Notes: generated by a model not told the origin, from the sequence alone. A stretch of DNA of 27,594 nucleotides from Lachnospiraceae bacterium (GCA_004556565.1 SFGN01000032.1:1-27594), one strand, 5' to 3'; shown: positions 1-8,180, counted from the stretch's first letter. Program-made: numbers and translations.

Positions 1-2
1 GC

Positions 3-61
3 CATAAAAATACTCCTTTTCGATAAGAATTGTCATATCTGAATTCTTACCAAAAAGGAGT
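3..61 (-). terminator. Stem-loop overlapping the DUF4062 stop codon
   Basis: A two-part palindrome. The outer arms ACTCCTTTT (12-20) and AAAAGGAGT (53-61) are perfect complements. Inside them AAGAATT (25-31) pairs with AATTCTT (42-48). On the minus strand the structure is followed by a T-rich run (11-3), as in an intrinsic terminator; on the plus strand it is also followed by Ts (64-69), so it may work both ways. The stop codon of the minus-strand gene (33-35) lies in the loop, which is unusual, because a translating ribosome would melt the stem. Confidence 0.5.
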
Positions 62-1118
62 CATTTTTTACCAGAAACACAAACTTTTTTACACTACCTC
101 CCAATCTCACGCCTCGCACCTCTAACATACCAGTTATTCTCTTTCCCGCTGGTCTAAATACCAAGCAAATCTCCTTGATTTTCTTCCAATCGTCAGCATC
201 TTCCATAAAATCTTTTAGAAAAATTGATATTTGCTTTTCTTTTCCTACTTCCAGCGGAACTATCTGCTTATACATTTCAATTGAATACCCTTTAATTTCT
301 ATCCACATACTGATTTTCTCATCTGCCATTAAAGAATAATCAATCAGCAAACGGTATTCATTAAGAACATATCTTACCCAATCTCTGGTTTCAGACGTCA
401 TTCTAATGCTACACCCAACAAACTCATCCATGCACGGATCTACATTCTTCTCAGGTACATCAATTATAAGACATAATCTATTTGCTTCTTTCTCAAGCTG
501 AAGAACAGACTTTTTCAAGTTATTATAATACAGCTCAACATTATCTCTCAATTCTATTTCAAACTGTTCTTTTAAAGCAACATAGTTTCCAATTGGTGTA
601 TAAATATCATTTTCGTCCACATGAATCCAGCATGTGTTGGCTGGATACATCTCAATGACTGTACTGATGCTTATTGAAATACTCTGAAACAGTTCCTCCT
701 TATCATGCCACATTTTTACCATCTTATTGCTCATAACCTTCTTGCGGAACTTTTTTAACTTTTTTCGCATTTTATCTGTTATTTCTCTATCACCAGACGG
801 TAAACTATCTGGATCATCATTGACAAAGGCAATCACACGCTTGTGATTTTTGACCGCAAAATCATACTCCATCTCTGTATAACTGAGTCCAGTATCTTCA
901 CAAATCGTTCCATATTTTCCTGCAACAATTAACAGATAATAATCTGATTCATAGATAACAGGCTTAATCATCTCAAATTGATTTTCTCCAGTGGCTGAAA
1001 ATAATTCCATTCCAGCTGGTATCTGTCTAAGCTTCATAATAGTATCAATGGCAACTTGACGCTCATATTTTAAATCATTATATGTAGAGCTCACAAATAT
1101 CTGATATTTCTTATTCAT
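33..1118 (-). CDS. DUF4062 domain protein, probable defence or accessory protein
   Basis: 361 residues. The N-terminal ~120 residues match DUF4062: an opening beta strand with FVSSTYNDLKYER, then PAGMELF, a YYLLIVAGKYG strand and the YTEMEYDFA helix. This module is found at the N-terminus of STAND/NACHT-type and other predicted immune proteins, and is thought to be TIR-like in fold; that relation is from memory. A Lys/Arg-rich stretch follows around residues 115-135. The rest (about 170-361) is not recognised and shows no Walker motifs, membrane segment or signal peptide. The start has a GGTGA ribosome site about 7 bases upstream. It lies 24 bp after the stop of the preceding minus-strand gene, so the two are probably cotranscribed. 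Both are visibly more AT-rich than the genes that follow, which suits horizontal acquisition. The domain call is firm, the function is not. Confidence 0.8.
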   Translation of the reverse strand: MNKKYQIFVSSTYNDLKYERQVAIDTIMKLRQIPAGMELFSATGENQFEMIKPVIYESDYYLLIVAGKYGTICEDTGLSYTEMEYDFAVKNHKRVIAFVNDDPDSLPSGDREITDKMRKKLKKFRKKVMSNKMVKMWHDKEELFQSISISISTVIEMYPANTCWIHVDENDIYTPIGNYVALKEQFEIELRDNVELYYNNLKKSVLQLEKEANRLCLIIDVPEKNVDPCMDEFVGCSIRMTSETRDWVRYVLNEYRLLIDYSLMADEKISMWIEIKGYSIEMYKQIVPLEVGKEKQISIFLKDFMEDADDWKKIKEICLVFRPAGKRITGMLEVRGVRLGGSVKKFVFLVKNDSFLVRIQI

Positions 1119-1142
1119 AATTCTTCACCATAAAATTTATCA

Positions 1143-2069
1143 CTAATTTTGTTCCTTGGATAATCCAGATGCAATCTTCCCTAATGCAATTGATACTTTT
1201 TTCTCTGCTTCAGCTTTTTTTCTCTTTTGCTCCCACTGTTCAAGAATCATAAAAATACATTCTTGAATTATCGGAAAATATGAAAGGCAATCTTCTTCAC
1301 TCAGCTCATGAATCCCTTTGCTAATGATACCATAAATAACACTATTAGAAACAAGTAGATTTGGTAAATAACCTTTAAGCAATTTTATGCGATCAACTAC
1401 CTTTTTTCCATCATATTCTTCCTGTATAATAGCTTTATCATTAATAGCATTATTCTTTGCCACTTCAATCAAACGCTCCAATACTCTGCGAAGATATACA
1501 TACGAACCCACTCCAATCCCCTGTGCATAAAGCCCGATAGCCCTTCGTATCTCTTTCATATCCTCTTTCGACAATACTTTTTGATATTGCTTTAATTCAG
1601 GGAAAGACAAATCAGCAAATGACGGATACTGACCTATCTTTTTAAATGTTGTATTATCTGCAAGCACAATAAAATCTAAATGATGATTCTCATTCAGAGA
1701 ACAGACATACTTAAATACAATTAACCTAGCTTCTTCATCTATCTGCCAATTTTTCCATTTCCATTCCTCATCGCCTTCTATCTCTGTCTGCTTACGATAA
1801 ACAGCTGTGGAACCAAACACCATGTCTTGAAGATTCTTAATCTCTACCGACAAATTATTTTCATGTATTATTCCTCTATCATCATCTCTCCAATAATACA
1901 TTATCGGATTTGTCGAAAAAATACGCTTTTCTTTGCACTCCGTGCAAAAACAATCTATTTTGACGTTTCCACCTAACAAATCTATAAGTTCACCGATATT
2001 TTCCTCTTTAATATCCATGCTATCATACAATCCAGCATTCATCAAAAAATTTGCAAATGTATTCTCCAT
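1143..2069 (-). CDS. Hypothetical protein with CxC-x2-C motif, partner of the DUF4062 gene
   Basis: About 308 residues from the chosen ATG at 2069. An in-frame ATG at 2081 exists, but the AAGGA site touches it directly, whereas it lies 11 bases from the second ATG. Near residue 40 is the cluster CFCTECKEK, possibly half of a zinc ribbon; no second Cys pair is visible nearby. The middle is beta-rich with FKYVCSLNENHHLDF. The C-terminal half is helical: a segment with AIGLYAQGIGVGSYVYLRRVLERLIE, then two more long helices and a charged Lys/Glu tail. The helical part resembles the HEPN/DUF4145-like regions of toxin and defence proteins only in general character; I do not see a clear R-x4-6-H motif. 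No signal peptide or membrane segment. First gene of a likely operon with the DUF4062 gene 24 bp downstream. Function unknown. Confidence 0.7.
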   Translation of the reverse strand: MENTFANFLMNAGLYDSMDIKEENIGELIDLLGGNVKIDCFCTECKEKRIFSTNPIMYYWRDDDRGIIHENNLSVEIKNLQDMVFGSTAVYRKQTEIEGDEEWKWKNWQIDEEARLIVFKYVCSLNENHHLDFIVLADNTTFKKIGQYPSFADLSFPELKQYQKVLSKEDMKEIRRAIGLYAQGIGVGSYVYLRRVLERLIEVAKNNAINDKAIIQEEYDGKKVVDRIKLLKGYLPNLLVSNSVIYGIISKGIHELSEEDCLSYFPIIQECIFMILEQWEQKRKKAEAEKKVSIALGKIASGLSKEQN

Positions 2070-2120
2070 CTTTCTCAACATCCTTCATAATTAAAATAAA
2101 AAAGTTTCTAAGTCCATCTC

Positions 2121-2189
2121 GTCAACTCGACCTGCAAATATCCAACCTGTCAACTCAACCTATCTATTTCGCAAGCTGTCAACTCAACC
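2121..2189. repeat. Three direct repeats of GTCAACTCRACC spaced 28-29 bp
   Basis: Copies at 2121-2132 (GTCAACTCGACC), 2149-2160 and 2178-2189 (both GTCAACTCAACC), so the start-to-start distances are 28 and 29 bp. On the minus strand they read GGTTGAGTTGAC and contain TTGAC elements just upstream of the gene starting at 2069. Near-integral helical spacing suggests binding sites for a regulator, but no protein is assigned. The rest of the 2070-2316 gap holds a weak inverted repeat (TTTCCGGG 2241-2248 with CCCGGAAA 2280-2287) that might end the rlmD transcript. I see no gene in it. Confidence 0.6.
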
Positions 2190-2316
2190 CTCCACCATTT
2201 TTCCAAGTAGATATGTTTCCTATAACAGTTAAAACTGCATTTTCCGGGCGTGTTGCTCTGTGTCCAAAATCCGCTCCACCCCGGAAATCCCTTGTTTTCA
2301 AGCCTTTTTCATACAC

Positions 2317-3549
2317 CTACTTCTCAACTTTTGACATCAAACATACGACCTCAACATGGCTCGTCCACGGGAATAAATCCACCGGCCATGCTTCTTCTGC
2401 CCGGTATCCACGTTTCACAAGATATTTCAAATCTCTTGCCAACGTTTCCGGACCACAGGAAATATAAACTATCCTCTTTGGATTCAGTTTTACCACCGAT
2501 GACAAAAACGCTTCATCGCTCCCGGTGCGGGGCGAGTCCATAAACACAATATCTGCTTTTTTCCCCTGTTCTGCCATACTCAACATGAATTTTCCCGCAT
2601 CATTCTGGAAGAAACGGATATTATGGATTTCATTTCTTTTTGCATTGGCTTTCGCATCCCGGACGGCATCCGGATTCAGTTCCACTCCGATAACCTCTCC
2701 TGCATATCGGCTCATAATAATCCCGATTGTTCCGATTCCGCAGTACGCATCAATGACCCTTTCTTTCCCTGTCAGCCCGGCAAGCTCGATTGCCTTACGG
2801 TACAAAACTTCCGTCTGCACCGGATTTACCTGATAAAAAGATTTCGGCGATATGCGGAAAGCTCTGCCACACAGAACATCTTCAATATATCCTTTTCCAT
2901 AAAGCACGATTTCCCGCTCTCCTAAAATCATACTTGTGTTTTTATCATTGATATTAAGAACAATGGATGTAATCTCCGGATGGAGCTTTAAAAGTGCTTT
3001 GACAAAATTATTTTTTGACGGGAAAACCGGACTTGCCGTCACCAGAACGACCAGAACCTGCCCGGTGGCAAATCCCCGGCGTATCAATACATGCCGGAAC
3101 AGCCCGATTCCGGAATCCTCATTATAAAACTTGATTTTAAAGGATTTCAGCAATCCTCTGATATCACGGATTATGGCATCGGCACAGGCATCCTCAATCA
3201 TGCAGCTTTCTATCGGGACGATACGATGACTGTTTTTCTCATATGTTCCTGACAGAATTGTTCCGTCATACAGCCTTCCGAATACAGCATGGACTTTATT
3301 CCGGTAATTGTACGGATTGTCCATGCCGATTATCGGTCTGACCGGGCAAATATTCTTTAAAAGAGACTCCATATACCGTTGCTTTTTTTCAAGCTGTATT
3401 TCATAAGGCAGACCCTGATACGCACAGCCGCCACACTTTTCTGCCGCCGGGCACATCTGACGCTCTGATCCGCCTGCCGGTTTCTTACCTGCCCTCTTTT
3501 GTATCACTGTTTTTTTCTGTATCTCTGTTGTTTTCTTTTTTCCGTCCAT
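2317..3549 (-). CDS. rlmD: 23S rRNA (uracil-C5)-methyltransferase, RlmD/RumA family
   Basis: 410 residues from the ATG at 3549, which has a GAGGAAG ribosome site 5-6 bases upstream. Longer in-frame starts (3573, 3654) would overlap the upstream gene and lack good sites. The enzyme methylates a uracil of 23S rRNA using S-adenosylmethionine. Near residue 33 is the iron-sulfur motif C-x5-C-G-G-C (CPAAEKCGGC), with a likely fourth Cys in IESCMIED. The SAM-binding loop is DAYCGIGTIGI, motif IV is DSPRTGSDEAF (usually DPPR), and the catalytic cysteine lies in YISCGPETLARDL (often SCNP). The N-terminal ~30 residues are Lys-rich and there is no TRAM domain, as in short Firmicutes members. It begins 10 bp after the radical SAM gene, so the two are cotranscribed. 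RlmD versus RlmCD specificity cannot be decided by eye. Confidence 0.9.
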   Translation of the reverse strand: MDGKKKTTEIQKKTVIQKRAGKKPAGGSERQMCPAAEKCGGCAYQGLPYEIQLEKKQRYMESLLKNICPVRPIIGMDNPYNYRNKVHAVFGRLYDGTILSGTYEKNSHRIVPIESCMIEDACADAIIRDIRGLLKSFKIKFYNEDSGIGLFRHVLIRRGFATGQVLVVLVTASPVFPSKNNFVKALLKLHPEITSIVLNINDKNTSMILGEREIVLYGKGYIEDVLCGRAFRISPKSFYQVNPVQTEVLYRKAIELAGLTGKERVIDAYCGIGTIGIIMSRYAGEVIGVELNPDAVRDAKANAKRNEIHNIRFFQNDAGKFMLSMAEQGKKADIVFMDSPRTGSDEAFLSSVVKLNPKRIVYISCGPETLARDLKYLVKRGYRAEEAWPVDLFPWTSHVEVVCLMSKVEK

Positions 3550-3559
3550 CGTGTCTTCC

Positions 3560-4492
3560 TCACAGTCCCTCATAATCAAATTCCGGAATAAAGCTTGCTT
3601 CGGCCGTGCTTCCTTCCTGGATAAATGCACATTCCACCCCAAGGCTGATTGCATAATTTATCAATGTTTCGTACTCCCGTTTTGTCACTCTTCGGTTCAG
3701 TTCCGGATATTCTTCTATCTTTCTCAGCGGTGTATACTGGTTCATCAGGCTTATATAAACCTTATCCCCATATCTCCCATAAACATAGTCCACGACCGCC
3801 TTTGCATTTTTAACATGCCCCGGCAAAAGTAAATGCCTGACGATTACGCCGTTTTTCATCAGCCCGCGCTCATCAAAAGCCGGAGATTCCTGCTGCCGTA
3901 CCATTTCCTCAAGGGCGGCTTTTGCAATTTCCGGATAGTCTTCCGCACGGGAAAAATCCTTCGCAAGCTTCGGTTCCATGTATTTGAAATCCGTCAGATA
4001 AATATCCACGATTCCTTCCAGCAGATCCAACGTTTCTGTTTTTTCGTAACCGCTGCAATTATAAACGACAGGAATTTTAAGCCCTTGTTTTTTCGCCATT
4101 TTTACTGCGGAAATGATTTCGGGCGTGTAATGAGTAGGTGTCACCAGATTAATATTTTCTGCTTTCTTCCCCTGAAGCTCCAGAAAAATATCTGCCAGCC
4201 GTTCTGTCGATATCATTCTGCCGATATCTGCGCGGGCAATTTTATAATTCTGGCAGTAAATACATCGGAGCGGGCAGCCGCTGAAAAACACGGCACCCGA
4301 ACCATTTTCCCCGGAAATACAGGGTTCCTCCCACATGTGAAGCGCAGCTCTCGCGCCGAAAATGCCCGATCCGGACACCCCGCAGATACCCGCTTGTCCA
4401 TTCGCCCGGTCCGCTCCGCACTCCCGGGGACAAAGCCTGCACCGGGACCCGGTATCAGGACTCTTCCCGAACTTTTCCCGGGAATTCGGCAT
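3560..4492 (-). CDS. Radical SAM protein, PflX-like (COG1313 type)
   Basis: 310 residues from the ATG at 4492, with ribosome site GGGGAAG 5 bases upstream; an upstream in-frame ATG at 4555 would lie inside the DUF6472 gene. The N-terminal Cys-rich motif CRLCPRECGADR...GICG precedes the radical SAM cluster motif C-x3-C-x2-C in SGCPLRCIYCQNY. NLVTPTHYTP and VYNCSGYEK are typical of the PflX group, which resembles pyruvate formate-lyase activating enzymes. It should bind a 4Fe-4S cluster and cleave S-adenosylmethionine; the substrate of this group is not known to me. It lies 25 bp after the DUF6472 stop and 10 bp before rlmD. The family is clear, the biological role is not. Confidence 0.88.
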   Translation of the reverse strand: MPNSREKFGKSPDTGSRCRLCPRECGADRANGQAGICGVSGSGIFGARAALHMWEEPCISGENGSGAVFFSGCPLRCIYCQNYKIARADIGRMISTERLADIFLELQGKKAENINLVTPTHYTPEIISAVKMAKKQGLKIPVVYNCSGYEKTETLDLLEGIVDIYLTDFKYMEPKLAKDFSRAEDYPEIAKAALEEMVRQQESPAFDERGLMKNGVIVRHLLLPGHVKNAKAVVDYVYGRYGDKVYISLMNQYTPLRKIEEYPELNRRVTKREYETLINYAISLGVECAFIQEGSTAEASFIPEFDYEGL

Positions 4493-4517
4493 CCTGTCTT
4501 CCCCGCCGCGTTCATTG

Positions 4518-4694
4518 TCACATCTGATGCCGTACGACTGCATATTCATCACCATTTCTATAATAAGGGCAGTTATCCCATGTATTTGTCACAAAACGAT
4601 ACAATTCATCCTCATCCAGATTCATCTGGCATGTGTAATAATCGTATTCCTCATCATATTCATAATTAGCACACATTTCACACTGTGTTTTCAT
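4518..4694 (-). CDS. DUF6472-like small Cys protein
   Basis: 58 residues, below the usual gene-calling cut-off. The ATG at 4694 has a GAAGGGA ribosome site 8 bases upstream. It begins MKTQCEMCANYEYDEEYDYY, followed by TCQMNLDEDEL and a later NCPYYRNGDEY. Four cysteines (CxxC, a third in YTC, a fourth before PYY) sit in an acidic, tyrosine-rich frame, which suggests a small metal-binding fold. The pattern matches the DUF6472 family as I remember it, widespread in Clostridia. No function is known. It is followed 25 bp later by the PflX-like radical SAM gene, which suggests cotranscription. Confidence 0.8.
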   Translation of the reverse strand: MKTQCEMCANYEYDEEYDYYTCQMNLDEDELYRFVTNTWDNCPYYRNGDEYAVVRHQM

Positions 4695-4826
4695 CGTCTT
4701 TTCCCTTCTCTCCCGGAAAACATTTTCTTAAAACAAGCATATATGGTACAGGAAATCCATATGTCCTTTTTACCTGCCTGCTGCTCCGATATTTGCAAAA
4801 ACCAACTGCCTCTGCTGTAAATAAAT

Positions 4827-5396
4827 TTACTGATACACTGCACGTTCCCCGCCGATATATTTGAGCCGTGTACGTGCACAGACCACATGTGCATTTCCGA
4901 TATTGCCTACTTTTGTACGCACCGGCACTGCCACCGGCTGCAGATGCATGCCGATCAACGTATCTCCGATATCGATGCCCGCCTGAGCTTTCAGCTCTTC
5001 CACCGCTGCCGGGCACTCAAAGCCGCGCCATGCAGCGACAGAAAATGAGCCGCCTGCTTTTAACTGCGGCATTACATTTACCATCGGCAGGCGGTACTCC
5101 TTTGCCGCTTTTTTCTCCAGAATCAATGCACGGTTCAAATGCTCACAGCACTGTGCCGCCAGATAGATTCCTTTTTCTTTACACCCCTGATACAGCGTTT
5201 CAAAGATTGCCTGTCCTATTTCCTCGCTGGACCAGGAACCGATTTTGTGGTTTGCGACCTCGCTTGAGGAACACCCTACGACAAGAATGTCGCCTTCTTC
5301 AAGATTCGCAGCCTCCATCAGCTCTGTAAATACAGCCCTTGTCTGTTCCTTGATTTCCTCAATCTGTCCGAATTTTTCCTCCGAAATACCATTCAT
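4827..5396 (-). CDS. UPF0340 / TIGR01440 family protein (YwlG-like)
   Basis: 189 residues from the ATG at 5396, preceded by a strong AGGAGGAG ribosome site; upstream in-frame codons are Arg-rich and do not match the family. Conserved features include LVVGCSSSEVANHKIG near residue 35, AAQCCEHLNRAL around 70-80, and PMVNVMPQLKAGGSFS followed by GIDIGDTLIGMHL. The family is a conserved Firmicutes protein of about 180-190 residues with unknown biochemical role; the conserved Cys and His may form an active or metal site, which is inference. No signal peptide or membrane segment. It begins 34 bp after the DUF262 stop. The 132 bp between it and the DUF6472 gene hold no gene that I can see. Confidence 0.88.
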   Translation of the reverse strand: MNGISEEKFGQIEEIKEQTRAVFTELMEAANLEEGDILVVGCSSSEVANHKIGSWSSEEIGQAIFETLYQGCKEKGIYLAAQCCEHLNRALILEKKAAKEYRLPMVNVMPQLKAGGSFSVAAWRGFECPAAVEELKAQAGIDIGDTLIGMHLQPVAVPVRTKVGNIGNAHVVCARTRLKYIGGERAVYQ

Positions 5397-5430
5397 TCTG
5401 AATCTCCTCCTGTTTCTTCTAAATCTATGA

Positions 5431-7752
5431 TTACTCCAGCGCCTCATCCAACAATTTGCATAAAATAACACCCAGTTCCACATAATCTTTTCCGTTTGCA
5501 TCCATTTGGTTGTATTTTTTCAGTGCTTTATCTATTTTTTTCTCATCATGTCCATTCATAAAAACCTCAAACTCTCCACTGTCATTGATCGTGATGTCCA
5601 CTCCGCAGTTTAAAACAACTGCGCCTTCTTCGCTGTTGATCCCCCAGCAGCATTGTGCGTCACATTCCTCCGTTCCCAGCTGCCGTGCAATCTCCAGGTA
5701 CAGCGGCACAATATGATATCCGTTTAATGTTTTTCCGTTCATCCTGTGCATTTTTATGCTCTTCTCACGATGATTTTCAAATGCAAATAAAAGATTGTCA
5801 TGCTCTAGGACAGCCGGATATTTGACAAAATAATACCTCCACTGTCCGCTGCTTAAGCCGGAAGAATTGTGAACTGCAATTTCTTTTAGTTTTCCCGAAG
5901 TCTTCTTTGCTTTTGCCGCTCTGTATTGCCTGATCAACTTACAAAAAATTTCTGAATACTGTCGATTCTTCCTTGTAGTAAGAATCGTATGCCAGTTATC
6001 CTTTGAACCGTAATAATACCTGTCCCCCAGCACACTGCCGCCAAGCCGGATTCCGTAATCCCCGATAGACAGCAGTGCCCGCGCAGCGGACGAAGTATTT
6101 TGGGGTAAAAAAATATCTGCAAAGCATTCGGCCAAATCCATCTTTTCAGTTGCTTTCACTTTTCCGGTTTCCGCAGTTTTTCCAACTTCTGAGCTTTCTT
6201 CGGTTTCTGCTTTTCCGGCTTCTTCCGCTCTTTTTCCGGTTTCCTCCTGTTCTTCTTTGAGCAGTTTCATAATATTATGGATGCAGCCCCGGAAAATATC
6301 CATGTCCTCCAGCCGGTGTATTTTTATCTTTTTTTCTGCGTTAGTATTTATAAGCTTTGCTTTCTCGATTTCGTCTTTCAGGTTTTCCTCGCTGACCGCT
6401 GATATTCCTGTTAAAGACGGCAGCACCTTGTAAACATCATCAGCTGTCAGCAGCTTGTCCCGGACAAACTGCACGAACGGGACGGCATTACGTCCATATC
6501 GGAAGTCAGTCTGGTAATTAAATGATTTCAATGACCGTACACGTATGATCAGGTTGCGGACCACTCTGGCAAAATCAGCAGTTCCTGTATCTTTTCTTCC
6601 CTGCTGTTTATAATATGCCAGCCGGCGCATCACAAGATACAGGATCACCTTATTTGGCAGCGAAATATTTTCTCCTTTGATGCATTGTTCCGCCAGATTA
6701 CACTTTCCGTCAAACAACCTTGTTTTCCCATCCTTATATTCTGTGCAGAAGATTTCTTCCATTGCCGCTTCCATTTCCTGCTTTTGTCCCCACAGATCCA
6801 GCATTTCATACAGAAGCTCCACTTTCTCTTCCGAGTCATACGTTTTAATCAGAAGCCGGATTCGGTTTTTCCTGAAAGGAGACACCATATCCACTGCCTC
6901 AGCTTTCTCCGTATAAATCATTTCCGTGATAAATGTAAACAGGTTCATAAATGCATCGTCAATTGTATGGTTCTCCGAACGGTATTCCCACAACAGATCC
7001 GTCCACTCATTTTCAATGGAATTTTCAAAATGTTTATAATCAAATCCTTTATCTTTCAGATGCTGCATGAATTTCGCCTTGAAGTTTTCAAAATCAGACA
7101 ATATTTTTCCTCTGGCATTCATTTTGATATATAAATCATCCGTAAGAGAATAATCCTCCATAGACAGAAAACTGAATGTAATCGGTGGATTATTCTTAAT
7201 ATCTCTGGTTAATTTTTCAAAAATATCTTGTTCGTCTATGAATTTTTCATGAAGCGTATCGGTCATCACAAGCATCGCTTTGATTGTCGGATCCTGATTC
7301 CACGTCCTGAAATACCAGTTGGAATCCCTGATTACTTCTGACACGGACTTATTTTTTTCCGGTTTCATTTCAAAATTCACAAGTGCACGGCAAAACTCTC
7401 TTGAACTTATCCTGGTCGAATAGGTAAATCTCCCCAGAATTTCCGACACTTCATCGGTAAGCCTGCCTTCTTTCACTGCGGCATACCAGTGAAGCAGGAA
7501 TAATGTGGTTAATCTCTGCTGCCCGTCCAGCGGAAGCAGTTTTTGCTCTTTTACCGTGCCGTAAACGAAATCAAAATCCACATTTCTGTCATTTTTGACT
7601 GCCTGATACAGAGTTTCGACAAATTCTTCCCGGATTGTAGTTGTCCTCTCGTCCGTCCTCCCCTGGGCGTAATCCCTCTGCATGATCGGTATTTCAATTT
7701 TGTATTGACTGATTAATGTCCAGAATGAATATTTTGTATCTAAATTTCCCAT
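5431..7752 (-). CDS. DUF262 domain protein, possible restriction/anti-phage effector
   Basis: 773 residues. The N-terminus carries DUF262 (ParB/GmrS-like) motifs: IPIMQRDYAQG near residue 25, DFVYGTVKE, and the hallmark LDGQQRLTTLFLLHW near residues 75-90, followed by IKMNARGKILSDFENFKAKF around 210-230. In GmrSD, SspE and related systems this fold supplies NTP-dependent nuclease or sensing activity. A Glu/Lys/Thr-rich low-complexity linker lies near residues 500-537. The C-terminal third is a globular region with RLGGSVLGDRYYYGSKDNWHT, not recognised; I do not see a DUF1524 HNH motif. The ribosome site GGGGAG, 7 bases before the ATG, is made by the last codons of the upstream gene remnant. 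No restriction or modification partner is visible. Function in defence is inferred from the family. Confidence 0.8.
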   Translation of the reverse strand: MGNLDTKYSFWTLISQYKIEIPIMQRDYAQGRTDERTTTIREEFVETLYQAVKNDRNVDFDFVYGTVKEQKLLPLDGQQRLTTLFLLHWYAAVKEGRLTDEVSEILGRFTYSTRISSREFCRALVNFEMKPEKNKSVSEVIRDSNWYFRTWNQDPTIKAMLVMTDTLHEKFIDEQDIFEKLTRDIKNNPPITFSFLSMEDYSLTDDLYIKMNARGKILSDFENFKAKFMQHLKDKGFDYKHFENSIENEWTDLLWEYRSENHTIDDAFMNLFTFITEMIYTEKAEAVDMVSPFRKNRIRLLIKTYDSEEKVELLYEMLDLWGQKQEMEAAMEEIFCTEYKDGKTRLFDGKCNLAEQCIKGENISLPNKVILYLVMRRLAYYKQQGRKDTGTADFARVVRNLIIRVRSLKSFNYQTDFRYGRNAVPFVQFVRDKLLTADDVYKVLPSLTGISAVSEENLKDEIEKAKLINTNAEKKIKIHRLEDMDIFRGCIHNIMKLLKEEQEETGKRAEEAGKAETEESSEVGKTAETGKVKATEKMDLAECFADIFLPQNTSSAARALLSIGDYGIRLGGSVLGDRYYYGSKDNWHTILTTRKNRQYSEIFCKLIRQYRAAKAKKTSGKLKEIAVHNSSGLSSGQWRYYFVKYPAVLEHDNLLFAFENHREKSIKMHRMNGKTLNGYHIVPLYLEIARQLGTEECDAQCCWGINSEEGAVVLNCGVDITINDSGEFEVFMNGHDEKKIDKALKKYNQMDANGKDYVELGVILCKLLDEALE
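6140..6260 (-). repeat. Low-complexity linker coding region in the DUF262 gene
   Basis: On the coding strand this stretch repeats short GAAACCGGAAAA-like units and encodes an alternating Glu-Thr-Gly-Lys-Ala linker (for example EETGKRAEEAGKAETEESSE) between the DUF262 part and the C-terminal region. The near-repeats could vary in number by slippage. It behaves as a flexible spacer, not a domain. Confidence 0.5.
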
Positions 7753-7756
7753 CTTA

Positions 7757-7983
7757 TCACTCCCCGTCCGGCAGATATTTTTTCAGTTCAATCCGGATTC
7801 TGTCTAAATAATCCGTTCTGTCCGCTTCGCTCCAGTAATGAATCTGGCTTGGATTTTTACTGTAATATTTCAGGAACACATTTCTCGTGCACAAGGGTAT
7901 AAACTCTCCGTTTCTGTCTTTTTCAATAATTTTTCTGCGTTTTACATCTCTGAATTTGATACTTTATCCTCTGAATTTGTCAT
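7757..7983 (-). pseudogene. Internally deleted DUF262-type gene (only both ends remain)
   Basis: At 7983 an ATG with a good GGAGGA ribosome site opens a frame reading MTNSEDKVSNSEM and then stops at 7942-7944. In another frame, from about 7963 down to the TGA at 7757-7759, there is an open stretch without a start codon whose product contains FIPLCTRNVFLKYYSKNPSQ and then QIHYWSEADRTDYLDRIRIE, ending in PDGE. This resembles the C-terminal tail of DUF262/DUF1524 proteins as I remember them. The simplest reading is a gene that lost nearly all its body, leaving the start and the last ~60 codons joined out of frame. The junction carries two copies of CAAATTCAGAG. The 3' end also supplies the ribosome site of the DUF262 gene at 7752, which may explain why it is kept. 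Confidence 0.65.
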
Positions 7984-8027
7984 TTTATCCTCCGGTTCTG
8001 TAATCTAAAGCTGCACATCTAACAGTT

Positions 8028-8033
8028 ATCATA
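8028..8033 (-). promoter_or_regulatory. Possible -10 element for the DUF262 region
   Basis: Reading on the minus strand, TATGAT lies 45 bp before the ATG at 7983. No good -35 hexamer is seen 16-18 bp upstream, so this is weak. The remaining gap up to the terminator at 8103 is AT-rich and holds no gene. Confidence 0.22.
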
Positions 8034-8102
8034 CCACCTGAGCACTATATTGTGTATGCCAATTTACACTATCCACAATCATTTTGATATCTGAATCGGT
8101 TT

Positions 8103-8154
8103 TATAAAAAATCCACTTATTTTAGTTTAAATCAAAACTGCAACAAGTGGATTT
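8103..8154 (-). terminator. Intrinsic terminator of the DUF4430-ECF operon
   Basis: A perfect 10-bp stem, AAATCCACTT (8109-8118) with AAGTGGATTT (8145-8154). The loop itself contains a smaller inverted repeat (AGTTT / AAACT). On the minus strand the stem is followed directly by a T-run (8108-8103). It lies 26 bp beyond the ECF S-component stop codon. Confidence 0.85.
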
Positions 8155-8180
8155 CTCTTATATTTTTTTATTTTGTTTTC

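Noticed and set aside
2121..2189. CRISPR array
   Set aside because: Only three short 12-bp copies with 16-17-bp gaps, no leader, no cas genes in the window.
2051..2467. Plus-strand frame across the rlmD end and the upstream gap
   Set aside because: It overlaps the real rlmD coding sequence, has no ribosome site, and its composition is of shadow type.
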